Assembly (NCBI RefSeq): GCF_004771005.1
Contig: NZ_RQHV01000061.1
Location: 310,001-374,000 of the forward strand
Direction of reading: 5' to 3'
DNA from: Leptospira ilyithenensis
Lineage (GTDB): Bacteria > Spirochaetota > Leptospiria > Leptospirales > Leptospiraceae
Length of the DNA stretch: 64,000 nt
Within the stretch, counting starts at the first letter, position 1. Every line of letters starts with the position of its first letter. Both the position numbers and the translations under genes were made by a program. The notes beneath the pieces are model-generated. The model was not told the DNA's origin. It was given only the letters and a program-made list of their open reading frames with translations, and did no database searches. Shown here piece after piece: positions 1 to 9,988 of this stretch.

Positions 1-1375
1 AAGACGAAACTTCCAATCCTACTTGAAAAAACCAATCCGGTGTCTGATAAACGAATCCCGTAGAAAACTTTCCTTGGACCCTTCTCAAGGGAACACTGTA
101 AGTCTTACTGGCATTTGTTTCATTGTACAACAATAAGGCGGTAATAAGCATACTATCATTTCCCGAGGCCTCGTTCGAATTCAGATACCTATAGGCTAAA
201 ATTTTCGAATAGGGCGAAACTCCTTTGGTTGGATTCCGATAGAGGGTATCGTATACGAAGTATTCTACGCCGGAGTAGTTGGAAAGATTGGAATTCGGCT
301 CGTTTAAGTTTTGCAAGAGAAGCAATTTTAATCCTTCATTGGGAACAGGAGCTCCGTTGAAGATGGAATTGAAGATTAGAAAGTTCAATGCCAGAGGCGC
401 ATCGGATGGAACGAGAGTTTGATAAGCCCCGAATCTGGTCAGCGTATTGTAAGCTCTTTCGTCTCCGATCGAATTATATAGCGGATCTCCTATAAAAATG
501 GTTCTGCCTCCGGTAAGATAGACGGATGTGCTGCCGTCTTCTTCGATTGTTGCCGAAAAATTATTGTTTCCACTTCCACCTAATGTAGAGTTGACGAATT
601 GGCTTTTTACCGCTGGTTTTAGATAAAAATAATATTCCGTTTCTTCCACCGGATAAGAAGGAGTCGGATCGTAAATATTCATCCCTTGTGCTACGGGAGA
701 GCGGACATGACCGAAACGAAAAACAGGACCTAGGGATACCGAAGTATCCGGATTTCCCAGTTTGATTGTTGTTTGGATTCCCAGATAAGGATTCCAAAAA
801 TATTTATAATCCAGATTTACCTGAAATAAATTTCTATTTAGTAATTGGCGGTCCCATCCTTGAGGTAGTGGAGAATTTGTTAGGCGGTGGATACCTGCTT
901 GTGCAGATTTTCCCCGTACATTCGGACCCATGGAACCGATTGCCATTTCGATGGAAAATGCACTCCGATCCCAAAAATAACCTGCAATCGAGGAAACCAT
1001 CGCATTTGCAGAATAAGGCCGTTCTCCGTAAGGTGCATCGGAAGAATATAAATTCGAGGGAGTATAAAGAGAGTGTGTCAAAGATAATCCGGAATATTCC
1101 GCTGTTTTTTTTTCGAACTTGGGAATGATTTTTTCCAAACCTTGGAGAACTAAGTTTGCGGGAAAATATGTTTTTCCATAAAGCCCGTATTCCAAGCGGA
1201 TGCCGTTTGTATATTCTCTGTCTGAAAAAAGAAACACGTCATTCTCCCAGCTGAATTTCAGAATCTGTATATTAGTTTGTTTTGTTTTTGAAATATCTTC
1301 AGCTGAAAGAGATGGAAAATAAAAAAAGCAAATCGAAGATAATAGAAAAAAAAATTTCAGATGGTAAAGATTCAT
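1..1375 (-). CDS. LpxR-like (DUF2219) outer-membrane protein, 3'-truncated by window edge
   Basis: An open frame of 458 codons runs from the ATG at 1375 off the left edge. The first ~25 residues form a signal peptide ending near SLSAED. The LpxR/DUF2219 signatures follow in order: WENDVFLFSDREYTNG (43-58), YTPSNLY (104-110), ERPYSANA (118-125), and GP..Q..IHRL...GWDRQL (150-178) with H163. In Salmonella LpxR, a 12-strand barrel, the equivalent Asn-Asp pair and His belong to the active site that removes the 3'-acyloxyacyl chain of lipid A. The visible end (STGFVYQTPDWFFQVGLE) resembles the last family strands, so probably little is missing. It diverges from ilvA. The family call is firm; the actual substrate is not known. 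Confidence 0.82.
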   Translation of the reverse strand, partial: MNLYHLKFFFLLSSICFFYFPSLSAEDISKTKQTNIQILKFSWENDVFLFSDREYTNGIRLEYGLYGKTYFPANLVLQGLEKIIPKFEKKTAEYSGLSLTHSLYTPSNLYSSDAPYGERPYSANAMVSSIAGYFWDRSAFSIEMAIGSMGPNVRGKSAQAGIHRLTNSPLPQGWDRQLLNRNLFQVNLDYKYFWNPYLGIQTTIKLGNPDTSVSLGPVFRFGHVRSPVAQGMNIYDPTPSYPVEETEYYFYLKPAVKSQFVNSTLGGSGNNNFSATIEEDGSTSVYLTGGRTIFIGDPLYNSIGDERAYNTLTRFGAYQTLVPSDAPLALNFLIFNSIFNGAPVPNEGLKLLLLQNLNEPNSNLSNYSGVEYFVYDTLYRNPTKGVSPYSKILAYRYLNSNEASGNDSMLITALLLYNETNASKTYSVPLRRVQGKFSTGFVYQTPDWFFQVGLEVSS

Positions 1376-1496
1376 TAAAAAGGATCAGGCACTTAAAATC
1401 TGTTTTGTATATAACATAGGCCAAGTCTTTTTCCGCTTCATTTCAAAAAATAAATTAGGAAACAGTATGAATGTAGCTTAAGAAAAAAGCAAAAAT

Positions 1497-1570
1497 GGCG
1501 ATGTATTATTTAGATAGTAAATATCGCCGTACAGCTAAAAAGCCCGAAGCCAGACTCTTCGGGCTTTTTT
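1497..1570 (+). promoter_or_regulatory. Two-hairpin leader upstream of ilvA, possible attenuator or small RNA
   Basis: A hairpin with outer arms GGCGAT/ATCGCC (1497-1528) is followed 8 nt later by a strong intrinsic terminator (1537-1570), both on the ilvA sense strand and ahead of its start. A short frame (ATG 1495 to TGA 1668, 57 codons) runs through both hairpins, and its TGA overlaps the ilvA ATG. It carries no run of Ile, Leu or Val codons before the terminator, so classical peptide attenuation is not obvious. It could be an attenuator or a small terminated RNA. The structures are seen; the function is inferred. Confidence 0.5.
1537..1570 (+). terminator. Strong intrinsic terminator between the ilvA leader and ilvA
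   Basis: The stem AAAAAGCCCGAAG pairs perfectly with CTTCGGGCTTTTT around a 7-nt loop and ends in six T residues. The A-run on the 5' side makes it bidirectional in principle. No gene ends just upstream on the plus strand, so it must act on a short leader RNA or on antisense transcripts heading toward the LpxR-like gene. Confidence 0.8.
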
Positions 1571-1664
1571 GTAATGTTTCGCGGGTCGTTGTATTTGGTT
1601 CCGGATTTGGATTCTCCTGGATTGTTTTCGGTGCTTTTTGTTTTCTAGAAAATAGAAGATACCA

Positions 1665-2912
1665 ATGACCGCAAAACCAATCCCTTTGGACATAGACAGA
1701 GCTTATGAAGTGTTGAAGCCGATTGTGCTCAAAACACCTCTTCAATACCATCGCAAATCCTCTGAAAAATTCGACTGTGAAGTCTATATAAAACGGGAAG
1801 ACCTACAAGTCGTGCGCTCTTATAAAATCCGAGGCGCTTATCATTTGATTCAAAGTTTGAGCGAAGAAGAGAGAGTTCGCGGGATTGTGTGCGCGAGTGC
1901 CGGCAATCACGCGCAAGGTGTGGCATTCTCTTGTAAATTGTTGAATATCAAGTGCGTGATTTATATGCCTGCGATCACCCCTAAACAAAAAATCAATCAG
2001 GTAAAAATGTTCGGAGGCACAAACATTGAAATCGTGTTAGTCGGAGATACTTTCGACGAATGCCAAACATTTGCTTTGGAATATTCCGAAGCTCATAAAA
2101 AAATCTTTATTCCGCCTTTTGATCACACAAAAGTCATGGAAGGTCAAGGTACTGTCGGTAAGGAAATTCTGGAAGATCAGACTGAAATTCATTTTGTTTT
2201 TGTACCTGTAGGCGGCGGCGGTTTGTGCGCCGGATTAGGAAGTTATTTTAAAGAATATTCTCCAAAGACGAAAATAATCGGAGTAGAGCCGTTAGGTGCT
2301 CCATCCATGACGGAAGCTCTGAAGGCGGGAAAACCGGTCGCACTGGCATCCATTCAGCGTTTTGTAGACGGTGCTTCCGTAAAAAAAGTCGGTGATCTTA
2401 CCTTTCCTATCTGCAAGGAAATACTGTCGGATATGCTACTTGTTCCCGAGGGTAAGGTAAGTTCGACGATATTGCAACTTTATAATGAAGATGCAATCGT
2501 TGCCGAGCCTGCGGGTGCTTTGAGTATCGCCGCACTGGATCAATATGCAGACAGGATCAAAGGTAAAAAAGTAGTTTGCGTCCTGAGCGGCGGCAATAAC
2601 GACATTGATCGGATGCAGGAAATCAAAGAACGTTCACTTCTTTTTGAAGGATTGAAGCATTATTTTATCGTTCGTTTTGCACAGCGCCCGGGCGCTTTGA
2701 AGGAATTTGTAAATCATATTCTAGGCCCTACTGACGATATCGTTCGTTTTGAATTCATTCAAAAACACAATAAGGAATCGGGGCCTGCACTCATAGGAAT
2801 CGAGGTGAAGTCGAATGAAGATTTTAAACTATTGATCCAGAGAATGGATGAATACAATCTCAATTACACTCTTGTAAATCAGAATGAAAATCTGTTCGAA
2901 TACTTGGTTTAA
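1665..2912 (+). CDS. ilvA: Threonine dehydratase (threonine ammonia-lyase)
   Basis: PLP enzyme (415 aa) of fold type II that deaminates threonine to 2-oxobutanoate and ammonia. The PLP lysine is K54 in SYKIRGAYH. The phosphate-binding loop VGGGGLCAG lies near residue 185, and SGGNND near 308 follows the core. The C-terminal ~85 residues (from about 330) form one ACT-like regulatory domain, so this is the short single-ACT form like Bacillus IlvA rather than the double-ACT E. coli form. Leptospira is known to make isoleucine mainly from pyruvate through citramalate, so this enzyme may be secondary or catabolic. It is preceded by the terminator-bearing leader and converges with metW. Confidence 0.93.
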   Translation: MTAKPIPLDIDRAYEVLKPIVLKTPLQYHRKSSEKFDCEVYIKREDLQVVRSYKIRGAYHLIQSLSEEERVRGIVCASAGNHAQGVAFSCKLLNIKCVIYMPAITPKQKINQVKMFGGTNIEIVLVGDTFDECQTFALEYSEAHKKIFIPPFDHTKVMEGQGTVGKEILEDQTEIHFVFVPVGGGGLCAGLGSYFKEYSPKTKIIGVEPLGAPSMTEALKAGKPVALASIQRFVDGASVKKVGDLTFPICKEILSDMLLVPEGKVSSTILQLYNEDAIVAEPAGALSIAALDQYADRIKGKKVVCVLSGGNNDIDRMQEIKERSLLFEGLKHYFIVRFAQRPGALKEFVNHILGPTDDIVRFEFIQKHNKESGPALIGIEVKSNEDFKLLIQRMDEYNLNYTLVNQNENLFEYLV

Positions 2913-2954
2913 AGTTTGGTGGTAAATGTATCTTTCTGCGGAAGTGGTCGTTAT

Positions 2955-3581
2955 TCAACTACCCGCTTGGATTACAAACAAAGCTAAGGTGGCAAATACG
3001 TTGGGAAGAACTCTGATTTCCCTCTTTTCATTAAAAAAACTGCGCTGAATCACTTTGATTTTGTCTTTTTCTAAAAAGTTTTCGAAATCCTGAGAAGATA
3101 GAAAATGCAGGTTAGGTGTATCATACCAATGGAAAGGCATCAGTTTTGTTACGGGAGTTCTTCCGCTGAAGAGAACGGAAAGTCTGATCTGCCAATGGGA
3201 AAAATTGGGAAATACAACAATCACCTGTTTGCCGATCCTGAGGCACTCTCTGATGATGTCTCCCGGATTTAACGTCTGTTGGATGGTTTGGTTCAGTATT
3301 ATATAATCAAAACTCTGGTCCAGATGATGGGCAAGTCCGTCATCAATGTCTCCATGATGGACATACAGTCCTTTTTTCACGCAACGGATGATACATTCGT
3401 CGTCTTTTTCGATTCCCTGAACGCGCACGCCTTTCTTTTTGAGGAGATACATAAGTTCTCCGTTTCCACATCCCAAGTCGAGCACGCGTTCGCCGGATTG
3501 AATCATCTTTTCGATGTAGAGTATGTCCGGACGTTCCGAGACATCAATGTCGATGTGATTTCCGTTTTTGCCTTCAGCCAT
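2955..3581 (-). CDS. metW: MetW methyltransferase-fold protein of methionine synthesis
   Basis: A 208-aa class I SAM-methyltransferase fold. The motif [11 protein letters not shown] (about residues 29-39) is the SAM-binding motif I, and [11 protein letters not shown] just before it is the characteristic MetW start. The ATG at 3581 is chosen because the family begins there and because it overlaps the metX stop by 8 nt (3574-3581), which implies translational coupling; an upstream ATG at 3668 lies inside metX. In other bacteria MetW partners MetX and is needed for homoserine O-acetylation. It is the last gene of metY-metX-metW. Confidence 0.9.
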   Translation of the reverse strand: MAEGKNGNHIDIDVSERPDILYIEKMIQSGERVLDLGCGNGELMYLLKKKGVRVQGIEKDDECIIRCVKKGLYVHHGDIDDGLAHHLDQSFDYIILNQTIQQTLNPGDIIRECLRIGKQVIVVFPNFSHWQIRLSVLFSGRTPVTKLMPFHWYDTPNLHFLSSQDFENFLEKDKIKVIQRSFFNEKREIRVLPNVFATLALFVIQAGS

Positions 3582-4722
3582 AAATGACTCCGTCCGGATC
3601 ATCGGTGAATTCCAAAAAGTCTTTAATGATTGAGTCCTGCTCTTCGCTTTGTAAAAGAAAGGAATCATGTCCTGCCGGGTTGTTCAACTCTACGAATATA
3701 ACGGGGATTGCATTCACTTCCAATGATTTTACAATCTCTTCGGATTGATAAGGCGGATAAAGCCAATCGGAAGTATAAGCCACTACCAGAAACCTGCATT
3801 TAACACCTGATAGTGCTTTTGTAAGTTCTTTTCCCGTTCCCAAACTGTAATGATCCAATGCTTTCGTAACATAGATATAGGAATTTGCATCGAAACGGTC
3901 TACAAAAGATTCCCCTTGGTAGATCAAATAACTACCCACTGCAAAATCGGTGGTTTGGATATTTCCTTTGGGAGGTTTACGACCGAATTTGTCCCGCATC
4001 ATCTCATCGGAAAGATAAGTGATGTGACCCATCATTCGGGCGAGCGCCAAACCTTTTGCAGGTTTGGTGTCGTCTTCATACATTCCGTTATTCCAATTGG
4101 GATCCGCAAGTATGGCTTGTCTTCCCACTTCGTTGAATGCAATTTGTTGGGCAGAGTGTTCGGCGGTCGATGCCATCACTATACAATTTTTCATCTTCTC
4201 CGGGTAGGCAACTGACCACTGTAAGGCTTGCATTCCTCCCATTGAACCGCCTGCTACTGCGAATAAGGTTTCTATTCCGAAAGAAGAAACAAGTATTTCT
4301 TGTGCACGCACCATGTCTGCTATGGAAACAAAAGGAAAACTGGAACGATAAGCTTTGTTCGTCGCGTTGGAAATGGTAAGTGGTCCGCTCGACCCTTTGC
4401 ATCCCCCGATCACATTGGAAGATATGATAAAATATTTGTCGGTATCGAATGCTTTGTCCGGTCCGATATAAAAGTCCCACCAACCGGGACGTTTGTCACC
4501 TTCGTGGAAGCCGGCCGCATGGGCATCTCCGGAAAGTGCGTGGCAAACCAGAATGGCATTGTCTTTTTTCTCAGAGAGGGTTCCGTAAGTTTCGTAAGCA
4601 ATTTCCAAAGGAGAAATGATTTCTCCGTTGTCCAAAGTAAGAGAATCAAACCGGGCGATTTTGGTTTCAACAATGCCTACAGACTGAGGATCTTTATGTT
4701 CTGAGCTCGCAGTGGTAGACAT
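3574..4722 (-). CDS. metX: Homoserine O-acetyltransferase
   Basis: An alpha/beta-hydrolase (382 aa) that acetylates L-homoserine with acetyl-CoA, the first committed step of direct-sulfhydrylation methionine synthesis. The nucleophile is S160 in [12 protein letters not shown], the acid D319 in YTSDWLYPP and the base H352 in NPAGHDSF, a complete triad. The oxyanion region HALSGDAHA lies at 61-69. Length fits the family, for which a Leptospira interrogans structure exists. It follows metY by 13 nt and overlaps metW by 8 nt, so the three genes are one minus-strand operon. Confidence 0.95.
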   Translation of the reverse strand: MSTTASSEHKDPQSVGIVETKIARFDSLTLDNGEIISPLEIAYETYGTLSEKKDNAILVCHALSGDAHAAGFHEGDKRPGWWDFYIGPDKAFDTDKYFIISSNVIGGCKGSSGPLTISNATNKAYRSSFPFVSIADMVRAQEILVSSFGIETLFAVAGGSMGGMQALQWSVAYPEKMKNCIVMASTAEHSAQQIAFNEVGRQAILADPNWNNGMYEDDTKPAKGLALARMMGHITYLSDEMMRDKFGRKPPKGNIQTTDFAVGSYLIYQGESFVDRFDANSYIYVTKALDHYSLGTGKELTKALSGVKCRFLVVAYTSDWLYPPYQSEEIVKSLEVNAIPVIFVELNNPAGHDSFLLQSEEQDSIIKDFLEFTDDPDGVIYG

Positions 4723-4735
4723 TTTTATCTCTTAA

Positions 4736-6082
<1,347 letters not shown>

Positions 6083-6093
6083 CTATGTAGTAA

Positions 6094-6124
6094 AGTCAAG
6101 AAATTATCCAATAAGTTGGATAAT
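6094..6124 (-). promoter_or_regulatory. metY promoter region with 9-bp inverted repeat (candidate operator)
   Basis: A perfect inverted repeat ATTATCCAA-TAAG-TTGGATAAT (6103-6124) sits 3 bp upstream of a TTGACT box (6099-6094, minus strand), about 55-85 bp before metY. I found no clear -10, so the exact promoter is uncertain. The symmetry suits a dimeric repressor or activator of the methionine operon. It is also about 85 bp before the divergent gene at 6208. No SAM riboswitch was recognised. Confidence 0.5.
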
Positions 6125-6207
6125 TATTCCGTATTATTGAATAGGGCAATTTGTGGGGAAATTTCTTATTTTCAAATGGATTCGATTCGATACTAATTAA
6201 GTAATTT

Positions 6208-7791
6208 ATGAAAGCGATCCGGTATTTTGCCATCTCACTCGCCATTTTTGGCTATATGCCGCTTTTCGCACAGGTTTGGGTTCCTACCGGAACTGAAACC
6301 AGAAGACCTTCCGCCTTACAGTTTGATGCCGGTGTGAACTCTTACCGTGGAGATTATTACGGTTACATTTCTCCCAACTTTACATACAACCACGGGAACA
6401 ATTTCGGTTATTCGTTTTCTTTGCCGGTCAACTCCTTACTGGTAGATCGCGACCCTTTGGCAGAAGGAGCAAAGACCGGAAAGATCAGAGACATTGATTA
6501 TAACAGTAGAAACGATTATGCGCGCGTATTGAATTATGTTTCCTACGGAACCTACAACGGGCAGGTTCCGGGCAAAGTCACTTATTCATTTTACACAGGT
6601 AAGATGATCGACGGTTATATCGGACACGGAACGATCGTAAACAAATACCAATCTTCTTCCCGGTTTGATTCCTATAACCCCGGAGTTATGGCGGACCTTA
6701 ACACTGATTACGGCGGAGTTCAGTATTTTTCCAATTCGGTCGCCACATTCGATGTGAATGCCGCGAGGGTTTATATCAAACCGCTTGCTATCTATAATAA
6801 AGTCAGATCTTTATTCAGCAGTTCGAGTGAAGGCATCACTTATCTCATGAACATTCGAGGAAATGTATTGGATGATTCCGGGCGATTGAGTGTGGAAGAG
6901 GAAGCCGGTCTTGATAAAACAAAATCAGGCCCGAAGAAAAAAGAAATCAGACCGATTAACAAGGATTCCAGAATGGAGATTGCCGAAAACGATCCTTGGT
7001 ACAATCGTATGACTCTTGGTTTTACAAATGCATGGGATCGTTCCGCTCCCGTGCAGATTTCCTATAACTCGAACGGATCTCCCGTTACGGAAAAAAATCT
7101 GGACAATCCCAAAACCTCGGAGACATCGAAGGTTAGTATTGAAGGTTTTGATCTCGAATATCGGTTGTTAAATCTACCTTTTTTGGAATTTACACCGTAT
7201 ATGGATGTAAACAAAATCAAAGGTCTTTCCAATTCACAGGGAACTCATTACGGAGCTGCGCTTCGTTTGGGGACAAAAGACTTAAATATCATTATTAAAC
7301 CGGAAATCAGGCATATGACTGCAAATTATGCTCCTATGTATTTTGATAGTTTTTATGAGATCGAAAGATTTCAATCTTTCCCTGTGGGTGCGCCGATGCG
7401 TACAAAGTTTGATACTTTAAAGACACAACCGGAAGGAAATATAAAAGGATACTACCATACCGTTTATATTAATTTTTTTCATTTAGGATTCGAGTTTGCT
7501 ATGGAAGACTACGGTGGAAAAAATAATAAAAGAATTTTTGCTGCATCTTACATTCCTCTTGGTTCCTCTTTTTTATTATCCTTTTATTATACTAAAAAAG
7601 GTTATGAGAGCGGGGGACAGGCGTTTCAAATCGATGAAAATGCACAAGGTGCCGCGGAAATTTCAAAATCTTTCGGTCCGATTGTTCTTAGGATACAAAA
7701 CTACAGAAGGTATTTTTTAAATTCTCCCGAAAAAACATTCCAATCTACGGATGAATTAAGGTTTTTGGTTTCGGGCGGAATCAGTTTCTAA
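6208..7791 (+). CDS. Secreted, probably outer-membrane beta-barrel protein, unknown function
   Basis: 527 aa with a signal peptide ending near PLFAQVWVP. The mature part is rich in aromatic residues, Asn, Gly and Ser, with alternating hydrophobic patterns and a C-terminus EKTFQSTDELRFLVSGGISF ending in Phe, as in many outer-membrane barrels. A charged stretch around residues 235-260 (KTKSGPKKKEIRP) may be a loop. I do not recognise a named family. Its last 36 bp overlap the convergent rsmE. It is divergent from metY, but nothing ties it to methionine. Confidence 0.72.
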   Translation: MKAIRYFAISLAIFGYMPLFAQVWVPTGTETRRPSALQFDAGVNSYRGDYYGYISPNFTYNHGNNFGYSFSLPVNSLLVDRDPLAEGAKTGKIRDIDYNSRNDYARVLNYVSYGTYNGQVPGKVTYSFYTGKMIDGYIGHGTIVNKYQSSSRFDSYNPGVMADLNTDYGGVQYFSNSVATFDVNAARVYIKPLAIYNKVRSLFSSSSEGITYLMNIRGNVLDDSGRLSVEEEAGLDKTKSGPKKKEIRPINKDSRMEIAENDPWYNRMTLGFTNAWDRSAPVQISYNSNGSPVTEKNLDNPKTSETSKVSIEGFDLEYRLLNLPFLEFTPYMDVNKIKGLSNSQGTHYGAALRLGTKDLNIIIKPEIRHMTANYAPMYFDSFYEIERFQSFPVGAPMRTKFDTLKTQPEGNIKGYYHTVYINFFHLGFEFAMEDYGGKNNKRIFAASYIPLGSSFLLSFYYTKKGYESGGQAFQIDENAQGAAEISKSFGPIVLRIQNYRRYFLNSPEKTFQSTDELRFLVSGGISF

Positions 7792-8517
7792 CCAAGTATT
7801 CGTTTGGTGAAGAAATGCGTGAAAAGCGAACTCCGTACGAAGAATCACCGAACCGAGTGATACGATGGAAAAAGATAGTTTTTTGAAGATTTCCAAATCC
7901 GATTCACTCCAACCAGACTCAGGCCCGAAACAAAAAGAAAGTTTTTCCTGATGCAACCGGTTTGGAATCGTCTCCCTGAAACTTTCGTAAGAAATTCCCG
8001 TCTTATCAAAAATGTAAATCCGATCGGGATTGGAAACCCTATCTTTAAACCAGTTTGGGTTTTTATTGTATTCTAATTTAGGAAAGTAAATATTACCTGA
8101 CTGGGACATCCCGGATTCCAATTCTTTTCTTTCCCCTCCGTTATAAACGGGAGAAGTCCAAAATTCCTTGTTTTTTGCATATGGATTGGTAAATACCAAT
8201 TTTGGGACTCCATACACTCCCGCTAGGTGGAGTATTTTTTTTCCTGTCTGCGGTCTAGGAAGTGCCAAAATCGTTTCTATATTGGAAAATAAAGGCGGGT
8301 TTTCTTCTTTCTCTTCCTGTAAAAAGTATCCGATGGATTCTTCTTTGCCAGTAGATTCTAAAATCAGCGTTCCTTTTTTTTTGTCTGGAAGGATTACCCG
8401 AATTTGATCTTTGGAACCTTTTTTTAATATTTCCGATAGGTGAGTGTTTTTTTCCCCCGAGATACGATAACGGGAGGAACTGAGTTCATCCTCTTCCGAG
8501 AGAACAATCCAGTTCAA
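7756..8517 (-). CDS. rsmE: 16S rRNA (uracil-1498-N3) methyltransferase RsmE
   Basis: A 253-aa SPOUT-class enzyme that methylates U1498 of 16S rRNA with SAM. The N-terminal PUA-like part is followed by the knotted domain, with ALPRPQTGKKILHLAGVYGV near the middle, FCFGPESGWSESDLEIF and LGSVILRTEFAFHAFL near the end; these correspond to the family's GPEGG and LG.RILR.ETA motifs. The Gly-to-Ser change in GPESGW is minor. The stop of this gene and the start region of the next (zinc-ribbon gene, stop at 8518) abut, so the two are probably co-transcribed from upstream. Confidence 0.88.
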   Translation of the reverse strand: MNWIVLSEEDELSSSRYRISGEKNTHLSEILKKGSKDQIRVILPDKKKGTLILESTGKEESIGYFLQEEKEENPPLFSNIETILALPRPQTGKKILHLAGVYGVPKLVFTNPYAKNKEFWTSPVYNGGERKELESGMSQSGNIYFPKLEYNKNPNWFKDRVSNPDRIYIFDKTGISYESFRETIPNRLHQEKLSFCFGPESGWSESDLEIFKKLSFSIVSLGSVILRTEFAFHAFLHQTNTWLETDSARNQKP

Positions 8518-9018
8518 TTAGATCTCGAAACTAGGAGGTTTTATTTCTTCTTCCTGTGGTGGACGAGGAGGATCTTCTCCCATTGGGTTAGTGTTCGGAT
8601 CTGTTTCTTCTTCCTGTAGCCCTCGGTGTGGATTGGAAAGCGGTTGTGAGTCCTTCCAGGATAAATTACGAACCAGGTATAAGCCTAGAATTCCGAAAAG
8701 TAAGATAGGGATCCAAAACTTAGGATTTTTCCAAAAGACATTCTCTTCCTGATATGTTTTTCTTCCGAATTTCGATTTTAAAAAATCAATCGGCGCATAT
8801 AACAAATCTTTGATGAGATGCATGTATTCTCCGTTGCTTGGTTGGAATTGGAAAGAAGGGATTGTTTCTTCTTCGAAACTTCCCGGTATTTCCTTCTCAT
8901 CATTCGGATTGAATTGAAATCTATGAGAGCAGACAGGACAACGAACCAAGATAGTTCCCTGACTGGCAGGGAACCTCAATGTGGTAGAACAATTCGGACA
9001 GTTTTTTAAAAAGTTCAG
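8518..9018 (-). CDS. MJ0042-type zinc-ribbon membrane protein, probable CTG start
   Basis: The first ATG/GTG/TTG-type start in this frame is a TTG at 8979, but the frame stays open upstream and encodes KNCPNCSTTLRFPASQG before LVRCPVCSHRF. That completes a CPxC...CPxC zinc ribbon of the MJ0042 type. No ATG, GTG or TTG exists between the upstream stop and the first CPNC; CTG at 9018 has AAGGG 8 nt upstream and is the best start (166 aa). A single membrane segment (ILLFGILGLYLV) follows, then a Pro/Glu-rich tail. The ribbon is clear; the role is unknown, perhaps a membrane-anchored sensor or adaptor. Confidence 0.68.
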   Translation of the reverse strand: MNFLKNCPNCSTTLRFPASQGTILVRCPVCSHRFQFNPNDEKEIPGSFEEETIPSFQFQPSNGEYMHLIKDLLYAPIDFLKSKFGRKTYQEENVFWKNPKFWIPILLFGILGLYLVRNLSWKDSQPLSNPHRGLQEEETDPNTNPMGEDPPRPPQEEEIKPPSFEI

Positions 9019-9037
9019 GGAATGAACCCTTGTGTTC

Positions 9038-9868
9038 TTAGTATTTCAAAGAACTTTTCAGAGTCTCAACATTCTTTTTGTAATGTTTGTTAGAGTCTCT
9101 GTCATTATAATCAAAAAGCTTTGTGAAAAGTTTATCAAAATAATCTAAGTTTTTGAAATAGAACTGCTTTTTGAAATGATTTCTAATCGGGTTTGTTTTT
9201 GTATTCTCAACATTGGAAAGAATGTATTTTCCAACACCTTTTTGAGAAGGAGTCTCCGGAGTTCCCCAGTTCGGATCTCCGTCATGTTGATAGAACAATT
9301 CTAACTTTTCGTTATGCGCCGGTTGCGAATTTGCTGCGTTATCTATGATCATGGAAATCACTTTGTCTTCCATTACAAAATTGTTTTGGTAAACATAAGT
9401 CCGAATCTTTGCGAGGTTACGAGGTTGTTCTTTTCTTGGATCCGGATCTGCGTTGTTATTGCCTTCGAAAAACAATTCGATGGTTTTGAATTTAGCACCT
9501 AAATTGTATTCAGACTTTCCATCTTCAGCACCTTGAAAATCAAAAACTTCCAAATGAACGCATGTGTTGTCAGCAGCTTCTTGTTTTTGCGCAGCCTCAC
9601 ATCTTTCTCCATCTTGGCTCGGTTTTCCTTTGAAAAGAATCGTGCGGTGAGGAAGTGTTTTCACCTTCATTTTAAAAAGTACAGTATGGCGGGTGAGCTT
9701 TTTATTTACTTCAAAGATATTATTATCTAATTCTTTTTCAGTTTCTGAAATAGATTTACCATCTTGAGTGGTGTCGATCCCAGCTGAGCCAGTTCCGGAT
9801 TCCGGGCTGCCTTGTGCGGAAAGCCCTAAACTAAGAAGTAAAATAGGTAGAAATTTTATTATTTTCAT
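9038..9868 (-). CDS. fcpB: Secreted protein, candidate flagellar-filament protein FcpB
   Basis: 276 aa starting at ATG 9868 with signal peptide [20 protein letters not shown]. The mature chain begins with a Gly/Ser/Thr-rich linker and then an alpha/beta region with two Cys (ERCEAAQ, NTCVHLE) that could form a disulfide. I suggest FcpB, the Leptospira flagellar coiling/sheath protein, from size, signal peptide and neighbourhood: in L. interrogans, as I recall, fcpB lies about a dozen genes from fliM, as here. This is gene-order recall plus inference, not a verified alignment. A sigma-28-like sequence lies upstream (9943-9970). Confidence 0.5.
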   Translation of the reverse strand: MKIIKFLPILLLSLGLSAQGSPESGTGSAGIDTTQDGKSISETEKELDNNIFEVNKKLTRHTVLFKMKVKTLPHRTILFKGKPSQDGERCEAAQKQEAADNTCVHLEVFDFQGAEDGKSEYNLGAKFKTIELFFEGNNNADPDPRKEQPRNLAKIRTYVYQNNFVMEDKVISMIIDNAANSQPAHNEKLELFYQHDGDPNWGTPETPSQKGVGKYILSNVENTKTNPIRNHFKKQFYFKNLDYFDKLFTKLFDYNDRDSNKHYKKNVETLKSSLKY

Positions 9869-9942
9869 GTCCGAGTCCCTAAAACGGTTATATTGAGGAT
9901 AACTGGATACGGCCACATACCGTAAAGAAATATCCTACTAAA

Positions 9943-9970
9943 TTATCGGAAAATCTTAGCCAAGGATTGA
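9943..9970 (-). promoter_or_regulatory. Sigma-28-like flagellar promoter upstream of the FcpB candidate
   Basis: On the minus strand TCAA (9970-9967) is followed after 16 nt by TCCGATAA (9950-9943), close to the FliA consensus TAAA-N15-GCCGATAA (3 of 4 and 7 of 8 matches). It lies about 75 nt upstream of the ATG at 9868. Chance occurrence is possible; the flagellar context makes it worth recording. Confidence 0.4.
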
Positions 9971-9988
9971 CCCCGAAATCTAATTTTG

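Noticed and set aside
766..1128. Plus-strand frame in the LpxR-like gene
   Set aside because: The minus strand is one continuous frame with all family motifs; this and 561..797 are shadows.
4088..4483. 131-codon frame in metX
   Set aside because: Shadow of a fully supported metX with catalytic triad.
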